Below the pieces are notes generated by a model, which was given only the letters and a program-made list of their open reading frames with translations, was not told the origin of the DNA and did not search any database. A program made the translations under genes and the position numbers. This document shows, piece after piece, positions 37,645-48,300 of a DNA stretch of 57,727 nt (the first letter of the stretch is position 1; every line of letters starts with the position of its first letter). This DNA comes from a virus, in IMG/VR virus record IMGVR_UViG_3300045120_000343, positions 1 to 57,727 of that record. One strand, given 5' to 3'.

Positions 37645-38070
37645 TTATCCTCCCGCGCCCGGCATAAAGCAGCGGACATTCGGCATCCCCACGCTGTCTT
37701 TGTAGATCCAGGCGATGGCTGCGCCGTGTCTATTTGGCGCCGTGACAACTTCCTGCGGGCTGACCACGATCCAATTGCCGTCGATCCTCACGCGGTAGCG
37801 GTCTTCCCCGTTCACCACCGACGTGTCCCAATCAACGTCTGCGACCATCGAGCCGTCGGCGTAGGAGCAGCAAGGATAGCCGCCGCTGCTTTGCAGGGCG
37901 TCGAACCAATGGTCGAGATCGGGCCGCTTGTGGTCGTGCGCCGACGCGCCCCAAGTGAAAGCCATGATCAGGCCGGTCATGATTGCGCAGACGAGCACGA
38001 TGACTATCAGCCACCACCAGGGCGATTGATCGTTCGGCGGCTCGCGCCAACGGTCGTCAGCGTCATCCAT
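37645..38070 (-). CDS. membrane-anchored periplasmic protein
   Basis: 141 residues from ATG 38070, with GAGG before it (the ATG at 38142 lacks a site). A span WWWLIVIVLVCAIMTGLIMA follows a short acidic head. The periplasmic part DHWFDALQSSGGYPCCSYAD, VDWDTSVVNGEDRYRVRIDG then PNVRCFMPGAGG is a pattern of rhizobial and rhizobial-phage exported proteins with conserved Cys pairs. Role unknown. Confidence 0.6.
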   Translation of the reverse strand: MDDADDRWREPPNDQSPWWWLIVIVLVCAIMTGLIMAFTWGASAHDHKRPDLDHWFDALQSSGGYPCCSYADGSMVADVDWDTSVVNGEDRYRVRIDGNWIVVSPQEVVTAPNRHGAAIAWIYKDSVGMPNVRCFMPGAGG

Positions 38071-38287
38071 CGGCGCCTCGGGATTGTGCCACTCCCGCTG
38101 CCTCACGGCAGCGTTTTTCAGGATGCCAAAGTGGCGGGCCATGACGTTCACTCGATAGGAGGAAACGTTCGTAACAGCAGCGCGGACAAAACGGTGGCAC
38201 CGCTTTTCCGCCACGTCCTCCCGGACCAAACACCAGCATCACGTCGGCATGGCGCGGGCAGAACCAGCGGGAGATCACAAAGGCCAC
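38063..38287 (-). CDS. zinc-ribbon-like hypothetical protein
   Basis: 74 residues from GTG 38287 (VAFVISRWFCPRHADVMLVF). The CPRH...FCPRCC spacing suggests a zinc site. The end is basic and less ordered. It fills the gap between two genes but overlaps both (13 and 8 bases), so it is less sure than its neighbours. Confidence 0.4.
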   Translation of the reverse strand: MAFVISRWFCPRHADVMLVFGPGGRGGKAVPPFCPRCCYERFLLSSERHGPPLWHPEKRCREAAGVAQSRGADG

Positions 38288-38907
38288 GCCTCAGCGACGC
38301 GCCAGCCCGCGCGAATGTACGGATGCGGATCGACGATCTTGACCATCGCGAGGCTTACTTTGTGGACGCCCCAATAGTCGCGAACCGTCACGGTTCCGTC
38401 ATTGTTTGCTTGCAGGACCGGAGCCACGTGCGATCGGTTCCTGTATGCCGCTGCCGTTCCCAAGACTGGAATGCTGTCTCTGAAACCCAACCAGTCAGCT
38501 GCAAGCCACCAATTGATCCCTTCACGGACGTGGTCGAGGAAACCTCGTGTGTTGTATTCTGTCCAGCATCCGCAAGGACCTCCCATGGCTGCGGCCTTGT
38601 GGCATGGTCCAGGCAAGCCTTCCGCAAACCTGCGTGGGTGACGCGCTCGCCATATGGTGTCCCGCCCGCACGGCCGCTCGTCGCACTCGTGCGAATGCGA
38701 ACGACTTTCCGTCTGAGCGCGATGGCGAGCGAAATGTTTAAGATGATGAGCCCAGCGCCGATTAAGATGACGCCGATGACGATGGGCGAGATACCGGCCG
38801 AAGTGGTGTCCATGATGATATCCGCTCCTATGCCGATGCGATGCTTCGGCGCTCGCGGTTCCAAACAAGAGACAGAAGAATGCACTTGCGATGGCGACTG
38901 TTCGCAT
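38275..38907 (-). CDS. His-rich exported protein, CHAP/NlpC-like end
   Basis: 210 residues from ATG 38907. Residues 1-20 are a signal peptide (MRTVAIASAFFCLLFGTASA). Residues 24-72 are packed with His and Arg (HRHRSGYHHGHHFGRYLAHR), so metal binding is likely. The C-terminal half GPCGCWTEYNTRGFLDHVRE then SHVAPVLQANNDGTVTVRDY resembles the CGCW...HVG amidase-like families of rhizobial exported proteins: a Cys and a His at catalytic-type positions. It may be a wall-acting enzyme. The catalytic call is tentative. Confidence 0.5.
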   Translation of the reverse strand: MRTVAIASAFFCLLFGTASAEASHRHRSGYHHGHHFGRYLAHRHRRHLNRRWAHHLKHFARHRAQTESRSHSHECDERPCGRDTIWRARHPRRFAEGLPGPCHKAAAMGGPCGCWTEYNTRGFLDHVREGINWWLAADWLGFRDSIPVLGTAAAYRNRSHVAPVLQANNDGTVTVRDYWGVHKVSLAMVKIVDPHPYIRAGWRVAEAWPL

Positions 38908-38937
38908 TACCTCACTCCGTTGCTATGGAACTGAAAG

Positions 38938-39378
38938 CTAAAGAGTGGCCGCCGTCACAAAGAGCGCGTCAATTTGTACGTCGGTCAAATTTAGCTGTGC
39001 GCCGACTGTGGCAATCCAAGCAGCGTCTCGACGCCATTCCGTGGCGTATTCCCAACTGTCTTTGAGATCGAGATCGGTGGATGCGGTCACTGCGGCCGAC
39101 ACCTGATCGAAGAGGCCGGCTGCACGGAGCGCTCGGCGGGCCTGGAGGGCACTCACCGCGCGGAATGGCGGCAATGAGGCCGCCAGAAGGGCGGCCCTCA
39201 GATCGGCGGACGTGGCCACAAGCGGGGTATGCGAGGCGGCCCAGGCGAGATAGGTAGGGTCGTCATCGGCCACATAGGCGACTTCCCTGACGGCATAGGG
39301 ATGGCCGTCAACGAGCCAATAGCGGTTTGCCACCGTGATGATGGCAAACGAAAATACTTTCAGCGCTGCCATGATCAA
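38938..39378 (-). CDS. tail-fibre-associated protein
   Basis: 146 residues from ATG 39378 (ATGA overlap). The last 75 residues, VSALQARRALRAAGLFDQVS then SWEYATEWRRDAAWIATVGA, are a common end domain of phage tail-associated proteins with unknown detail (DUF4376-like pattern). The first half is beta-prone (HPYAVREVAYVADDDPTYLA). It follows the tail tip gene. Confidence 0.5.
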   Translation of the reverse strand: MIMAALKVFSFAIITVANRYWLVDGHPYAVREVAYVADDDPTYLAWAASHTPLVATSADLRAALLAASLPPFRAVSALQARRALRAAGLFDQVSAAVTASTDLDLKDSWEYATEWRRDAAWIATVGAQLNLTDVQIDALFVTAATL

Positions 39379-41969
39379 TTCACGTGAACGCGGGAGTCTT
39401 CAAGGACCGCCGTGATCGAGACTATCTTGGCGCTGCGCGGGACAGCTCCCAAGAAAATCGCCTGACGCGGAACCTGATCAGATTGTCCGACCACGATATG
39501 CAGGGGCTCGGAACGGGTCGCGGTCATGTCGAAAGGTGTCGTATCAGGATAAGTTGGGGCAACGCTCAGCGTAATCATGAGCGCGTCGTCGGCCAGGGCA
39601 TAGCTCGCAATTTGAACGGCCGCTGAGGCGCGGCTGCGGCGATCTCTGAAATAGGCAAACCAAATTCCGCCAGCACTGAAATCTAATCTGCCCCAAAGCG
39701 TAACCGTCTTGGTGCCGGCATCGTAATCGTAAACTCTGGTCGACTGGCCCCAGCGCGGCATGTCGTGATGAACCAAGATCAGATCACCGCGAGAAGCGAT
39801 AAGACCTTCGAGTTCGGTGTCCCAGCTCAAGAGGACGCGCCGATAGCGATCGGCCGCGAGAAGATATTGGCCCTCCCGATCGATTTGATCAGGTTGGACG
39901 ACGCCGTCAAATTGATTAACGGATGGCGTTTGCGGGTCGGTCACGCCCGCCTGTGGGAAGGTCTCGCTGTCGTTGATCCAAGTGACTTCATTAAGAAAGT
40001 CCAGTCGCAGCGAGTCCGTTTCGTCCTCTGGCGATGGCAGGATGAACTGCATCGCGAAACTCCCTTTGATAATGTTCTCCGAAGAGAACAGCATCGTTGG
40101 AATGGTTTGCGGCTGATCGCGATGAAATCTCACTATGCCATATTGGTGATATGGAACGGTGCGACCCGCGCGCAGCGCCAGGCCAAGCGCGGACCACAGG
40201 GTAATATTCTGCGCCGAGTAAAAATCGAAGGTGTCTCCCCGGCTGTCCCAAATAGCGGCCAGGGCCGCCAGGCCGGCCAAGTCGAAATTCACGTCGTCGA
40301 GTTTGCCGCCATAGGTCGTGTTCTTGAGCATGTCGGCGACTGCCCAAGCAATATTGCGCGTGGCCGTCGGCGCAGACCAGGAAACGCCATTCCAAATCGG
40401 CAACAATCTCGTTCCTGTTACAGCGATTTGCCGCGATGAAACGCTGTTGATCGAATTGGTCCGGTCCGCGAACATCGTGACAGCTAGCATGGTACAATCG
40501 CCGTAGCCGCGCGCCGTTTCGAGAAAGCCTCGCAATCCGTCCCAGTGGAGATCATGACCGACCGATCCGGTAAGTATTTTGTCATCCAAGCGTTTGGCTT
40601 TGATCTGCCATCGCGCCGCGAACGGAAGATTTATCCGAAATGAAAATGTCACCGGCCTAGATCGTTCGCCCGTGTAGTTGTAAGTGCCGCCCAGAAAGGT
40701 GCTGTTCGGCTCTGCGGCCGTGACCAAAGGCGAAGCTCCCGAGTCCGCAAGTTCTTGATCTAAGAATTGCCAATCGCTGAGCGGATTGCCGGAGTCATCG
40801 ATCTCCTGACACAGGAATCGCCATTCGATGGTGAGTGAGTCGAGCGCGCCGGTCCCGGTGTTGAGCTCATATAGTCCAGACGGCAAGCTCAGATCAACGC
40901 CGATCTGCTCGATAGTCCGTCCCGGCGGGCATGCGATGAAAGGCCCCTTCACATAAGTGATGCTAGAGAATACCACAAAGGTCCAATTCGTGCCGCTGGT
41001 TAACGGGTCGTTGCCGATATTATTTAGGAGAGCTGCGTAGTATGTCCTGATCCCGCCTTGGTCCCGCCAGACGACGTCGCCGATGAAATAAAAGACGGTG
41101 GCGCTCCATTCGTCAACGCTGAAGCCTCCCAACGCCGGATCGTTAGGGGCTGGGAGTTCAATCCCTAAGACTTGAGTTGAAGTGAAAACTTCCGGTTCAA
41201 AAATATTGACCGCTGTGCCGGGCAAATAAAGTGTGAAGTTCACGTTGTCGAAGGAAAGCGAGTCAGTTTGTCCAATCTCGATCTTTTCAGTCTCAATCTC
41301 GCCCTGACTCAACATGAGGACCTGGTGTAATACCTGGCCGCGATCTATCCATTCCGCCCAAGGCGCCGAGGCGAGATCAGGAACGAATCTTAGCCTGCCG
41401 TAAAGTGCTGGAATCGGATTGCCGAGCCGGGCGACATTATTTTGTGCCGAAAGGCTTCCGGCGTATGTAGGGGGAGCAGCGTCGATACCGCCGCCCGAGC
41501 CACTCGAGGCACTCGAGCCAACCCCAACCAAACCAAGATTGCCTGCTGGCTTCACCGGTATCAAAACGTTCAACAGATAATTGGCGCCGATCACGAGCGC
41601 GGCGGTGGTGACGGCAGTAATGACCCCGCCGATGATGGCTCCGCCGCCAAGCAGACCGGCGATCGGCGCTGCGAGGAACGGAGCCACGACCGCAGCCAAG
41701 ACTAGAATTCCAAGCGTCGCCGCGACTCGTGCCCCGTCGCTTTGGGGCATGACGATAAAGACGACGACGTCGCCGTCCCGCGCGCTGACGCGGTGCCATT
41801 TTGTTTGGCTGATCCAACGACCGTTGTGTGAGCAAACGATCGGCCGACGCTTTGGATCAAGACCGTTGTTGCGTGCGAGCCGGCGGAGCGATATTGACCG
41901 AGGCTCGACGACGGTCGCGCGCTTCGGAAGGCTGGAAGTTATGTTATTCAGGATGTGGACGAAGGCCAT
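39375..41969 (-). CDS. tail tip attachment protein (J-like)
   Basis: 864 residues from ATG 41969 (MAFVHILNNITSSLPKRATV). A Gly/Ala-rich hydrophobic segment (about residues 85-145, ALVIGANYLLNVLIPVKPAG) comes first; then a NVARLGNPIPALYGRLRFVP entry typical of J-like host-specificity proteins (PIPALYGR). Later LSVAPTYPDTTPFDMTATRS and GSVGHDLHWDGLRGFLETAR agree. It forms the tip of the tail near the receptor. A TerL-like start far upstream (42146) overlaps the NlpC gene and was rejected. Confidence 0.8.
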   Translation of the reverse strand: MAFVHILNNITSSLPKRATVVEPRSISLRRLARNNGLDPKRRPIVCSHNGRWISQTKWHRVSARDGDVVVFIVMPQSDGARVAATLGILVLAAVVAPFLAAPIAGLLGGGAIIGGVITAVTTAALVIGANYLLNVLIPVKPAGNLGLVGVGSSASSGSGGGIDAAPPTYAGSLSAQNNVARLGNPIPALYGRLRFVPDLASAPWAEWIDRGQVLHQVLMLSQGEIETEKIEIGQTDSLSFDNVNFTLYLPGTAVNIFEPEVFTSTQVLGIELPAPNDPALGGFSVDEWSATVFYFIGDVVWRDQGGIRTYYAALLNNIGNDPLTSGTNWTFVVFSSITYVKGPFIACPPGRTIEQIGVDLSLPSGLYELNTGTGALDSLTIEWRFLCQEIDDSGNPLSDWQFLDQELADSGASPLVTAAEPNSTFLGGTYNYTGERSRPVTFSFRINLPFAARWQIKAKRLDDKILTGSVGHDLHWDGLRGFLETARGYGDCTMLAVTMFADRTNSINSVSSRQIAVTGTRLLPIWNGVSWSAPTATRNIAWAVADMLKNTTYGGKLDDVNFDLAGLAALAAIWDSRGDTFDFYSAQNITLWSALGLALRAGRTVPYHQYGIVRFHRDQPQTIPTMLFSSENIIKGSFAMQFILPSPEDETDSLRLDFLNEVTWINDSETFPQAGVTDPQTPSVNQFDGVVQPDQIDREGQYLLAADRYRRVLLSWDTELEGLIASRGDLILVHHDMPRWGQSTRVYDYDAGTKTVTLWGRLDFSAGGIWFAYFRDRRSRASAAVQIASYALADDALMITLSVAPTYPDTTPFDMTATRSEPLHIVVGQSDQVPRQAIFLGAVPRSAKIVSITAVLEDSRVHVN

Positions 41970-42385
41970 GGCAACCCGCGTGGACGATAGAAGCCGAGGA
42001 TGTTCAAGCCAAGTGGTCGCAAGGCACCGATCTTTGTGAATATCACGCCGGTCTTCTCGAGCACGTGCAGTGTTCCTCCTCCATCGAGCGACAGATAAAC
42101 GCCGATGTGGTCGGGGAGCCTGCCGCGGCTCATATAGGTTGCGCAACCATCGAATGGCTTGTCGGTCTTTTCCGCCTCACCCGCGTCGACGGCGCGGATG
42201 AAACGGGTGCGCAACGCTTTCGATTCTGTGTGATCAAAGGAAATGTTAGGCAGACCGATTACGCCGAATTGCATTCGCAGGACATAGTCGTAAAGCCCCC
42301 AACAGTCGAAAGCGTCCGGACCTCGGGCGAGTCGCCGATATGGCTTACCGATAAGGCCGATCGCCAAATCATCATGCGTCGTCAT
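41948..42385 (-). CDS. NlpC/P60 tail protein (K-like)
   Basis: 145 residues from ATG 42385 (ATGA overlap). RRLARGPDAFDCWGLYDYVL carries the catalytic Cys28, SRGRLPDHIGVYLSL the His93 and GTLHVLE the third position. The family cuts peptide bonds in peptidoglycan during DNA entry. It sits next to J, as lambda K and I do. It has no signal or span. Confidence 0.8.
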   Translation of the reverse strand: MTTHDDLAIGLIGKPYRRLARGPDAFDCWGLYDYVLRMQFGVIGLPNISFDHTESKALRTRFIRAVDAGEAEKTDKPFDGCATYMSRGRLPDHIGVYLSLDGGGTLHVLEKTGVIFTKIGALRPLGLNILGFYRPRGLPWPSSTS

Positions 42386-42960
42386 ATATATTGCAAAGTC
42401 GGAAATCTTGATGGCGAGTAGGATTGCCAAGGAAACCGACGCGAACCGACAGTCAGCGTTATCAGCCTTCCAGACACCGAAACGCCGGATGCGGAAACTT
42501 CAACCAGATTGAATTTCAACGGCGGATCGTTTTCCGGTCCAGCGCCTTCTGATCCGACGAGATATTCCCGATATGTGATGTAAATCGCCTTGCCTCCTTG
42601 TGCTGCTTGAATGAGAAGATCGATCATTTCTCGCCCGACATTGTCGACTGTGAGCGTCGCCCGTGGCGTCGGGTCGGTTGTGGTGTCAGGAATTGAGATC
42701 GAAAATGGAACGGCTGAGAACATCACAGAGCTGCTTGCTCGACGAGGGGCAGTGCTTTCTAAAACCGCGTCAAGCTCGCGCGAACCGTCATCGTTGATCC
42801 TTGTAGGGTTGGCACCATCAAACAAGAATACGTCCGCGGGAGCGTCAGCGTCGTCTACCAGCCCGTCGAAATAAATCGAGATCGTCGGGATGATCGGGAT
42901 GTCCGGATCAGCCGCAGCGTAGGCTTCCTCGAGTGCGTCGGACAGAGTGATATTAGGCAT
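42382..42960 (-). CDS. DUF1833-family tail protein
   Basis: 192 residues from ATG 42960 (MPNITLSDALEEAYAAADPD). DIPIIPTISIYFDGLVDDAD, then VMFSAVPFSISIPDTTTDPT and AYRATLTVDNVGREMIDLLI-type strands, are the signature of DUF1833 baseplate-hub-associated proteins. Precedes the NlpC and J genes in transcription order, which is the usual arrangement. Start at 42993 adds a basic head of 11 residues that is not needed. Confidence 0.7.
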   Translation of the reverse strand: MPNITLSDALEEAYAAADPDIPIIPTISIYFDGLVDDADAPADVFLFDGANPTRINDDGSRELDAVLESTAPRRASSSVMFSAVPFSISIPDTTTDPTPRATLTVDNVGREMIDLLIQAAQGGKAIYITYREYLVGSEGAGPENDPPLKFNLVEVSASGVSVSGRLITLTVGSRRFPWQSYSPSRFPTLQYI

Positions 42961-42994
42961 GTGTCGTCGTCGTGGCCATACGTTAGGATTCACT

Positions 42995-45316
42995 TCATAT
43001 CGCTACTGTTGCACCATACCCGAGCAGACTAGGCGTGCGCTGTTGTATCGTAGCCCCTGAGTAAGTTGTTCCCGCAGTTCCTGCCAACATTGAATTAGTG
43101 ACACTTTCTCGATGGACTGTAATTGTACCATTACCAGTCTGATAGATATTTGTCCCGGTGACTATATACCAAACTACTCCACTCCCATTGTCCAACCCGA
43201 TCTCAAGGCCGTTAAATAACCAATTCGCATGAGTACCAGCAGCAATAGTAACTAGATGCGTCGCCCCAACATAGGACCAATTTACAGATAGATTCGCATA
43301 GTAAGAAAAACCGTCGCCTGCGCTATCTTTGACGTGGGAGTATGTCTGAGCGCCTGTCTGCTCGACGATGCACATCGAACGTGCGCAAATTGGCATAGCA
43401 GTACCCAGCACGGGTGTTTTGATCGAAGCTACATCGGCCAGAGTTATGCGTTGACATTCTCCTGGTGCTGGCTTGTAGCCAATGAATTTGGTTGTGCCGG
43501 TGCCACTAGAGCGAGGGAAAAAGGTGTGGGCAGGAGTAAACGAACTCGGAGACCAATAACTACGATCCCATTCCCCAAAACCAAATGCTTTACTCCCGAA
43601 AGCATTTTGCGAGGCAGTACTTGGATCATAGCCTGTAGCGCCGAACGTACTGCCAGGGCCGCCCGCCGGAACGGCGGTGCTCTGTCCGACGTAGCGAAGA
43701 TTCGCATTCATAAGGGCCGCAGATCGGTCCACGACTAATTGTATCGTTGTATTGTCGTCGCCGCCGTCATATCCTTCAATAACAATTCTTCCGTTCGAGG
43801 TTATGGATTGCGCCCCCTTCGTATCACGCATAACGAAATTTGTTTCAACCTGCCGAATCCAAGGAAATGCCTGGCAAGCTTGTATCACTGATGTGGTTCC
43901 GGCGCTCGGATTGGCCGGGTTGGCGTTTCGCATACAAAGCTCGTCGACAATCGCTTGGCCCCCGCTCATGTCATCGCTGTCCCCAGGCTGCGCAAATTCC
44001 GTGTCCCAAAGCGCCATGCAACAGGCATTGTTCTCGTAATGACAATGGATCAAATGGCCGGGTCCTTCGAAATAAATGCCCCTCTCGCACGCATACAATG
44101 TTGTAACCGCCTGCAATTGTGTCTGAAAATTTGTTGAGCTAAGCGCTACGTCCTGACCATAGTACGCCCACACCCAGCCTTCCCAGAGCCAATACGTTGC
44201 AACATTGGTGCTGGTGTTGAAGCTGACAAGACGGAGCGGGACAATGCCAAACCCAGGCAACACAACCGTTGCAACATCATAAACGAACCCAGTATCGGGG
44301 CATTGCGTCCAGTACGGCAGATAGTCGGGCACAACCGTGGTTGTGAACCGATAATTGGTGAAGCCCGTGCCCCCCGCAATAAAGTCGGTAAACGAGGTCA
44401 GTGCAGACGTACCAGAGATCGCGACTGCCGCACTGTTCGAGGTTCCAAACCCATGCTCGCCACCGATAACAACGTAATCCTGCCCCTTGCTACTGAACGG
44501 CCGTATTGCCCCGATGTTGCAGTGAAAGACCGAATTGACCAACGATTGACTATTCCCCCATTGAATTCCCAGATAGCAACCGTTGGTCGAGCAGTAGAAC
44601 CATTTGTTCCCCTCTGCCAGAGCTCCACTAAAGTTGTTTGTCCCAGTCTGAAATCCGCAGAAAAAGGCTGTTGCCGAGCAATCTACAAAGGTTGTGCCGA
44701 CAGCCCCGCCGCTGCCGGTCGCAATGGAAAAACCAACACAATTGGACGGCAGCAGCCGAGGGGCAAAGATACCAAGGGACACCGAGTTGTTTGTCAGGTT
44801 AACGCCGGAGACACGCTGTCCAGAGGCATCATTATTACTGCCAGGTCCTACCCACCATGCGGGGGCAGTTTGAAAAGTCACTGTGAAGCGTGTGCGATGA
44901 TCTGCCTCGACCGAGATATTTGGGCCGAAAATTGTCGGCGTTGCAGTCTGCCCGGCAAGTAATTGACCAACCGTCAAAGAACCGCGGAGATTACCCGGTG
45001 GATCTTGAAAGATTGGATTATTGATAGTCCATGCATTACTTGGTCGATATGGTATGCGAACCCGCGAGATGTCGTTGTTGAAGGCAAAGTCTATCGCCGC
45101 CTGGATAGACAGATCGGTGTAGCCGCCAACGCCGAGAAAATCGGTGACGTCGACTATGCCGGGAGTCCCCCCGCTGCCCGGAGGGCCTTGTGGTCCCTGT
45201 GGCCCCACCAGCGCCGAGACCGGCGCCCGCTTGGTAACGCCGCCCTGAACGAGTGGAAAAGGCTCTGTGCCGATCAGCGGGATGGTTGCTGGCGTCAGTT
45301 CGGAAATCTTGGCCAT
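42995..45316 (-). CDS. tailspike, beta-helix with collagen-like neck
   Basis: 773 residues from ATG 45316 (TGATG overlap). Residues 1-37 are a baseplate-attachment head; GPQGPQGPPG (38-47) is a short collagen-like neck that trimerises. VTDFLGVGGYTDLSIQAAID (around 57-76) opens a pectate-lyase-3 type beta helix, followed by many Gly/Asn-rich short strands. It probably binds and cuts a surface polysaccharide. The DNA is more AT-rich than the neighbouring repeat gene, a sign of recent exchange. Confidence 0.75.
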   Translation of the reverse strand: MAKISELTPATIPLIGTEPFPLVQGGVTKRAPVSALVGPQGPQGPPGSGGTPGIVDVTDFLGVGGYTDLSIQAAIDFAFNNDISRVRIPYRPSNAWTINNPIFQDPPGNLRGSLTVGQLLAGQTATPTIFGPNISVEADHRTRFTVTFQTAPAWWVGPGSNNDASGQRVSGVNLTNNSVSLGIFAPRLLPSNCVGFSIATGSGGAVGTTFVDCSATAFFCGFQTGTNNFSGALAEGNKWFYCSTNGCYLGIQWGNSQSLVNSVFHCNIGAIRPFSSKGQDYVVIGGEHGFGTSNSAAVAISGTSALTSFTDFIAGGTGFTNYRFTTTVVPDYLPYWTQCPDTGFVYDVATVVLPGFGIVPLRLVSFNTSTNVATYWLWEGWVWAYYGQDVALSSTNFQTQLQAVTTLYACERGIYFEGPGHLIHCHYENNACCMALWDTEFAQPGDSDDMSGGQAIVDELCMRNANPANPSAGTTSVIQACQAFPWIRQVETNFVMRDTKGAQSITSNGRIVIEGYDGGDDNTTIQLVVDRSAALMNANLRYVGQSTAVPAGGPGSTFGATGYDPSTASQNAFGSKAFGFGEWDRSYWSPSSFTPAHTFFPRSSGTGTTKFIGYKPAPGECQRITLADVASIKTPVLGTAMPICARSMCIVEQTGAQTYSHVKDSAGDGFSYYANLSVNWSYVGATHLVTIAAGTHANWLFNGLEIGLDNGSGVVWYIVTGTNIYQTGNGTITVHRESVTNSMLAGTAGTTYSGATIQQRTPSLLGYGATVAI

Positions 45317-48300
45317 CAGCTATCCAATTCCAGGGGAGTGCCATCTTCCAACAGCAAAAACGCGCCGCCCTCATCGAGTAGAGCAGGCCCCAAAAAATCC
45401 CATGCGTCGAAGAATGGATCCAATGTCAAATCCTCGATCAGGCCGATCATGGCCAAGAGCTCGTCCGGCGTGGCCTCCGCAAAAAGCGCCTCTAGCTCGG
45501 CGAGCTGCGATGGGGTAACGCTGTTGACGTCGCGCGCCTCCAATTCGGCCACGACCTGCCAGCGATTAAAATTGATGGCATTGACAACTGGCGGCGAGGA
45601 GAAGCGGGCCTTTACCGTTCGATATTGCGAACTGTCGATCGGGACATCGATCGAAAAGAAAGCTGCCTCGTTTCTCGCGCGATATTCTAGCCACTCATTG
45701 AAATAGGCTAGTTGCGTATCGTCCCACTGCCAAGAAACAGAGAAGAGGCGAAATGGCGTCAGCGTACCGGCGCGGAAGTTAGCGATACCCTCGTTGCTTG
45801 CCTCAGTGCGATTGCCGGCCGCGGCACGCTTGTTTGAATAATTGTCAACCTGAATCGCATTTTCCAGAACTTCAGCAGGGAAAACGCCATCGTCCAATCC
45901 CGTAAAGTCGCTCCGCGATAGCAAGTTGGCGTCGTTGATTTCGAGCCGTGTCGTCAGACGCCACCGATCGGCAACGGTGGATATCGGAGCCAGTGCTTGT
46001 TCGCCGACAAAACGGGCCAGAACTGTCCTCTTGACGCTTTCGATCGGGATGTCGATGTGGAACCAGATTTCACCGTTCTTAGCGCTATAGTCGTACCATG
46101 CGTTGAAGAACTCGGCTTGATATTGGGTAAAATCGATGACGCCAGAGACGATGCGCAGCGGACTTCGGTTTGTCAGCCGAACTCGGTCAAAGCCCGATTC
46201 CATCGCCGAGCGCACGGCTGCGGCGTCCCGTTTGTTGCTGTAGCCGCTAACCAGAAAATCGGCCTGCAGAAATGGCGGGAATGTCAGGCCAGAGAATACT
46301 GGAGGCGTCGCGGCTCCAAACGGCGGGGCTTTGACGAAACTCAACGCCGGATAAAGGACGAACGAAACTTTCCGCCGCGTCGGCAATGACAACGGCTGAA
46401 ACCATTTGGTGATGAAAGTCGTCTCGGCGAATGGCGCCGCCTTGACGAAACTCAGAAACGGCTGTTCACGCGTTGGCAGCCCGCGTCTGGGCAATACCGG
46501 CTCGCGAAGTGCTGCGAACCATTTGTCGAGAGTTATAAGCTCACCTGCCGGCGTGAACTTCGACCAGATCAGACCATCGGGCTGGACCGCCGTCGGTTTG
46601 CGCCGGGTCGGAATAGAGAGCGGACTGAACCATCGTGCGTCGGTTGCCGTGTCCGTGCCGACGAACGGGAATCGCACATAGAGCTGCGCGCCCTGCTTGC
46701 GGCGGGAGGGCTCGCTTAGGGCCTGTTGCCAGCGGTCAACCGAGACCGCCTCAGCGAATGGCGCGGCCTTGACGAAGGCAAAGAACGGCTGCTCGCCCGT
46801 GGGCAGCAGGCGCAACCGGGTCGGTTCGCGCAGGGCTGCATACCACTTCTCGACCGTGATATCGGGATTGGCCGGGAAATAATAGGCCGCCGGGAACCAG
46901 GGAGGGTATTCGGCGAAGCGGATACGGCGGGTCGGCTCCCCCAATGGTAGCAGCCACTTGTCGATGCTAACCGCTTCGGCGAACGGCGCGGCCTCGACGA
47001 ACGCTAGATAGGGCTGCGCTGCCCCAGAGAGCGCCGCTGGGAAGCGTTTGGGCTCCGACAGGGGTCGGAGCCACCTGTCTATCGAAATGGCTTCAGGGAA
47101 CGGATCAGCCTTGACGAAGGCCAGCACCTGCTGGTCGTAGGCCGGTAGACCGGACCGTGCCCGTACCGGCTCAGCAAGCCAGTTGTAGTATTTATCGACG
47201 GTGACGGTTTCGCCCGCCGTTGGCGTAAGATAGGACCAGCTAAGCGACGGGAAATCCGTCAGCTTCTTGGCGCGCGTCGGTTCGGAAAGCGGAGCAAACC
47301 AGCGCGTGTCGGTCGCGATATCCGAGCCGACAAAGGACAGCTCGTCTTGCGCGCTGGTTGAATATCCACGCCGGCGACTCGGCTCAGAAAGCGGATAGAA
47401 GAACCAGCGCGCAGCATCTGTCGCCACGTCAGAGCCGACGAACGATAATTCGTCTTGTGCTTGGGTTGGATAGCCGCGGCGCCGCACGGGCTCGCTGAGA
47501 GGCTGTTGCCAGCGATCGGCGGAGACGGTCTCCGGGAACGGAGCGGCCTTGACAAAATAGGCATATGGCTGCTCGAAAGTCGTGCCGACTTTCGGGAAGC
47601 GTTTTGGTTCAGAAAGCGGCTGCTGCCATTTGTCGATCGACACCGATTCGGCAAAAGGTGCGGCCTTGACAAATGAGAGATAAGGATTTGAGCCCGGCGC
47701 CAGCCCGCGCCGCCGCACCGGCTCAGCAAGCGCAGAAAACCAACGATTGTCCCTCGCGGCATCCGAGAGCCCGAGCGCCAACGCAGGATGCTCGGACGTC
47801 GGTAAAACACGTGTGCGAACTGGCAAGCCAAGCGGAGCAAACCAGCCCATAGAGGCCGCGATATCGCTGAAAGGCAGAGCGAACTGGCGCAGCGGTGTCA
47901 ACGTATTTACCGGGGGGCCGAAGTCAAATGCCGCCGGAGTGCCAGTCGAATTCGTTGCGTTCTTACTATTGCCGCTTAAATCCGGTTCGGTCGCTACCAA
48001 GCCGTCGACCGGCCACCAATCTACTAAAGATTTAGGTCTAATCCTATTAGGACGAATTCCAGAACAATAAGCTTGTACCTCAAGAGCGGTTAGCGCGACA
48101 CTCCAAATAGCAGCGTCGGCAATCCGACCTGTGGTATCGGAAGTCGGAGTAGCCGATCCTCCATATGTTCCTACCCGAGCATTTGTAAATTGAGTTCCGC
48201 CAAAAACAGCCGAAACCGCGTCTGTGCTCGATAAAAGTGATCCAGAAAATATATATTGTGTTCTGCTTGTTGAAGAAGCGCAAACGAACAGCATAGGGTA

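Noticed and set aside
38388-38813. Nested reading with a membrane span inside the His-rich gene (like Rz1 in Rz)
   Set aside because: His codons (CAT/CAC) read one base later give Ile/Thr/Ser-rich sequence, so the span is probably a by-product of the His-rich stretch. The AGGAG before its ATG is also 11 bases away.
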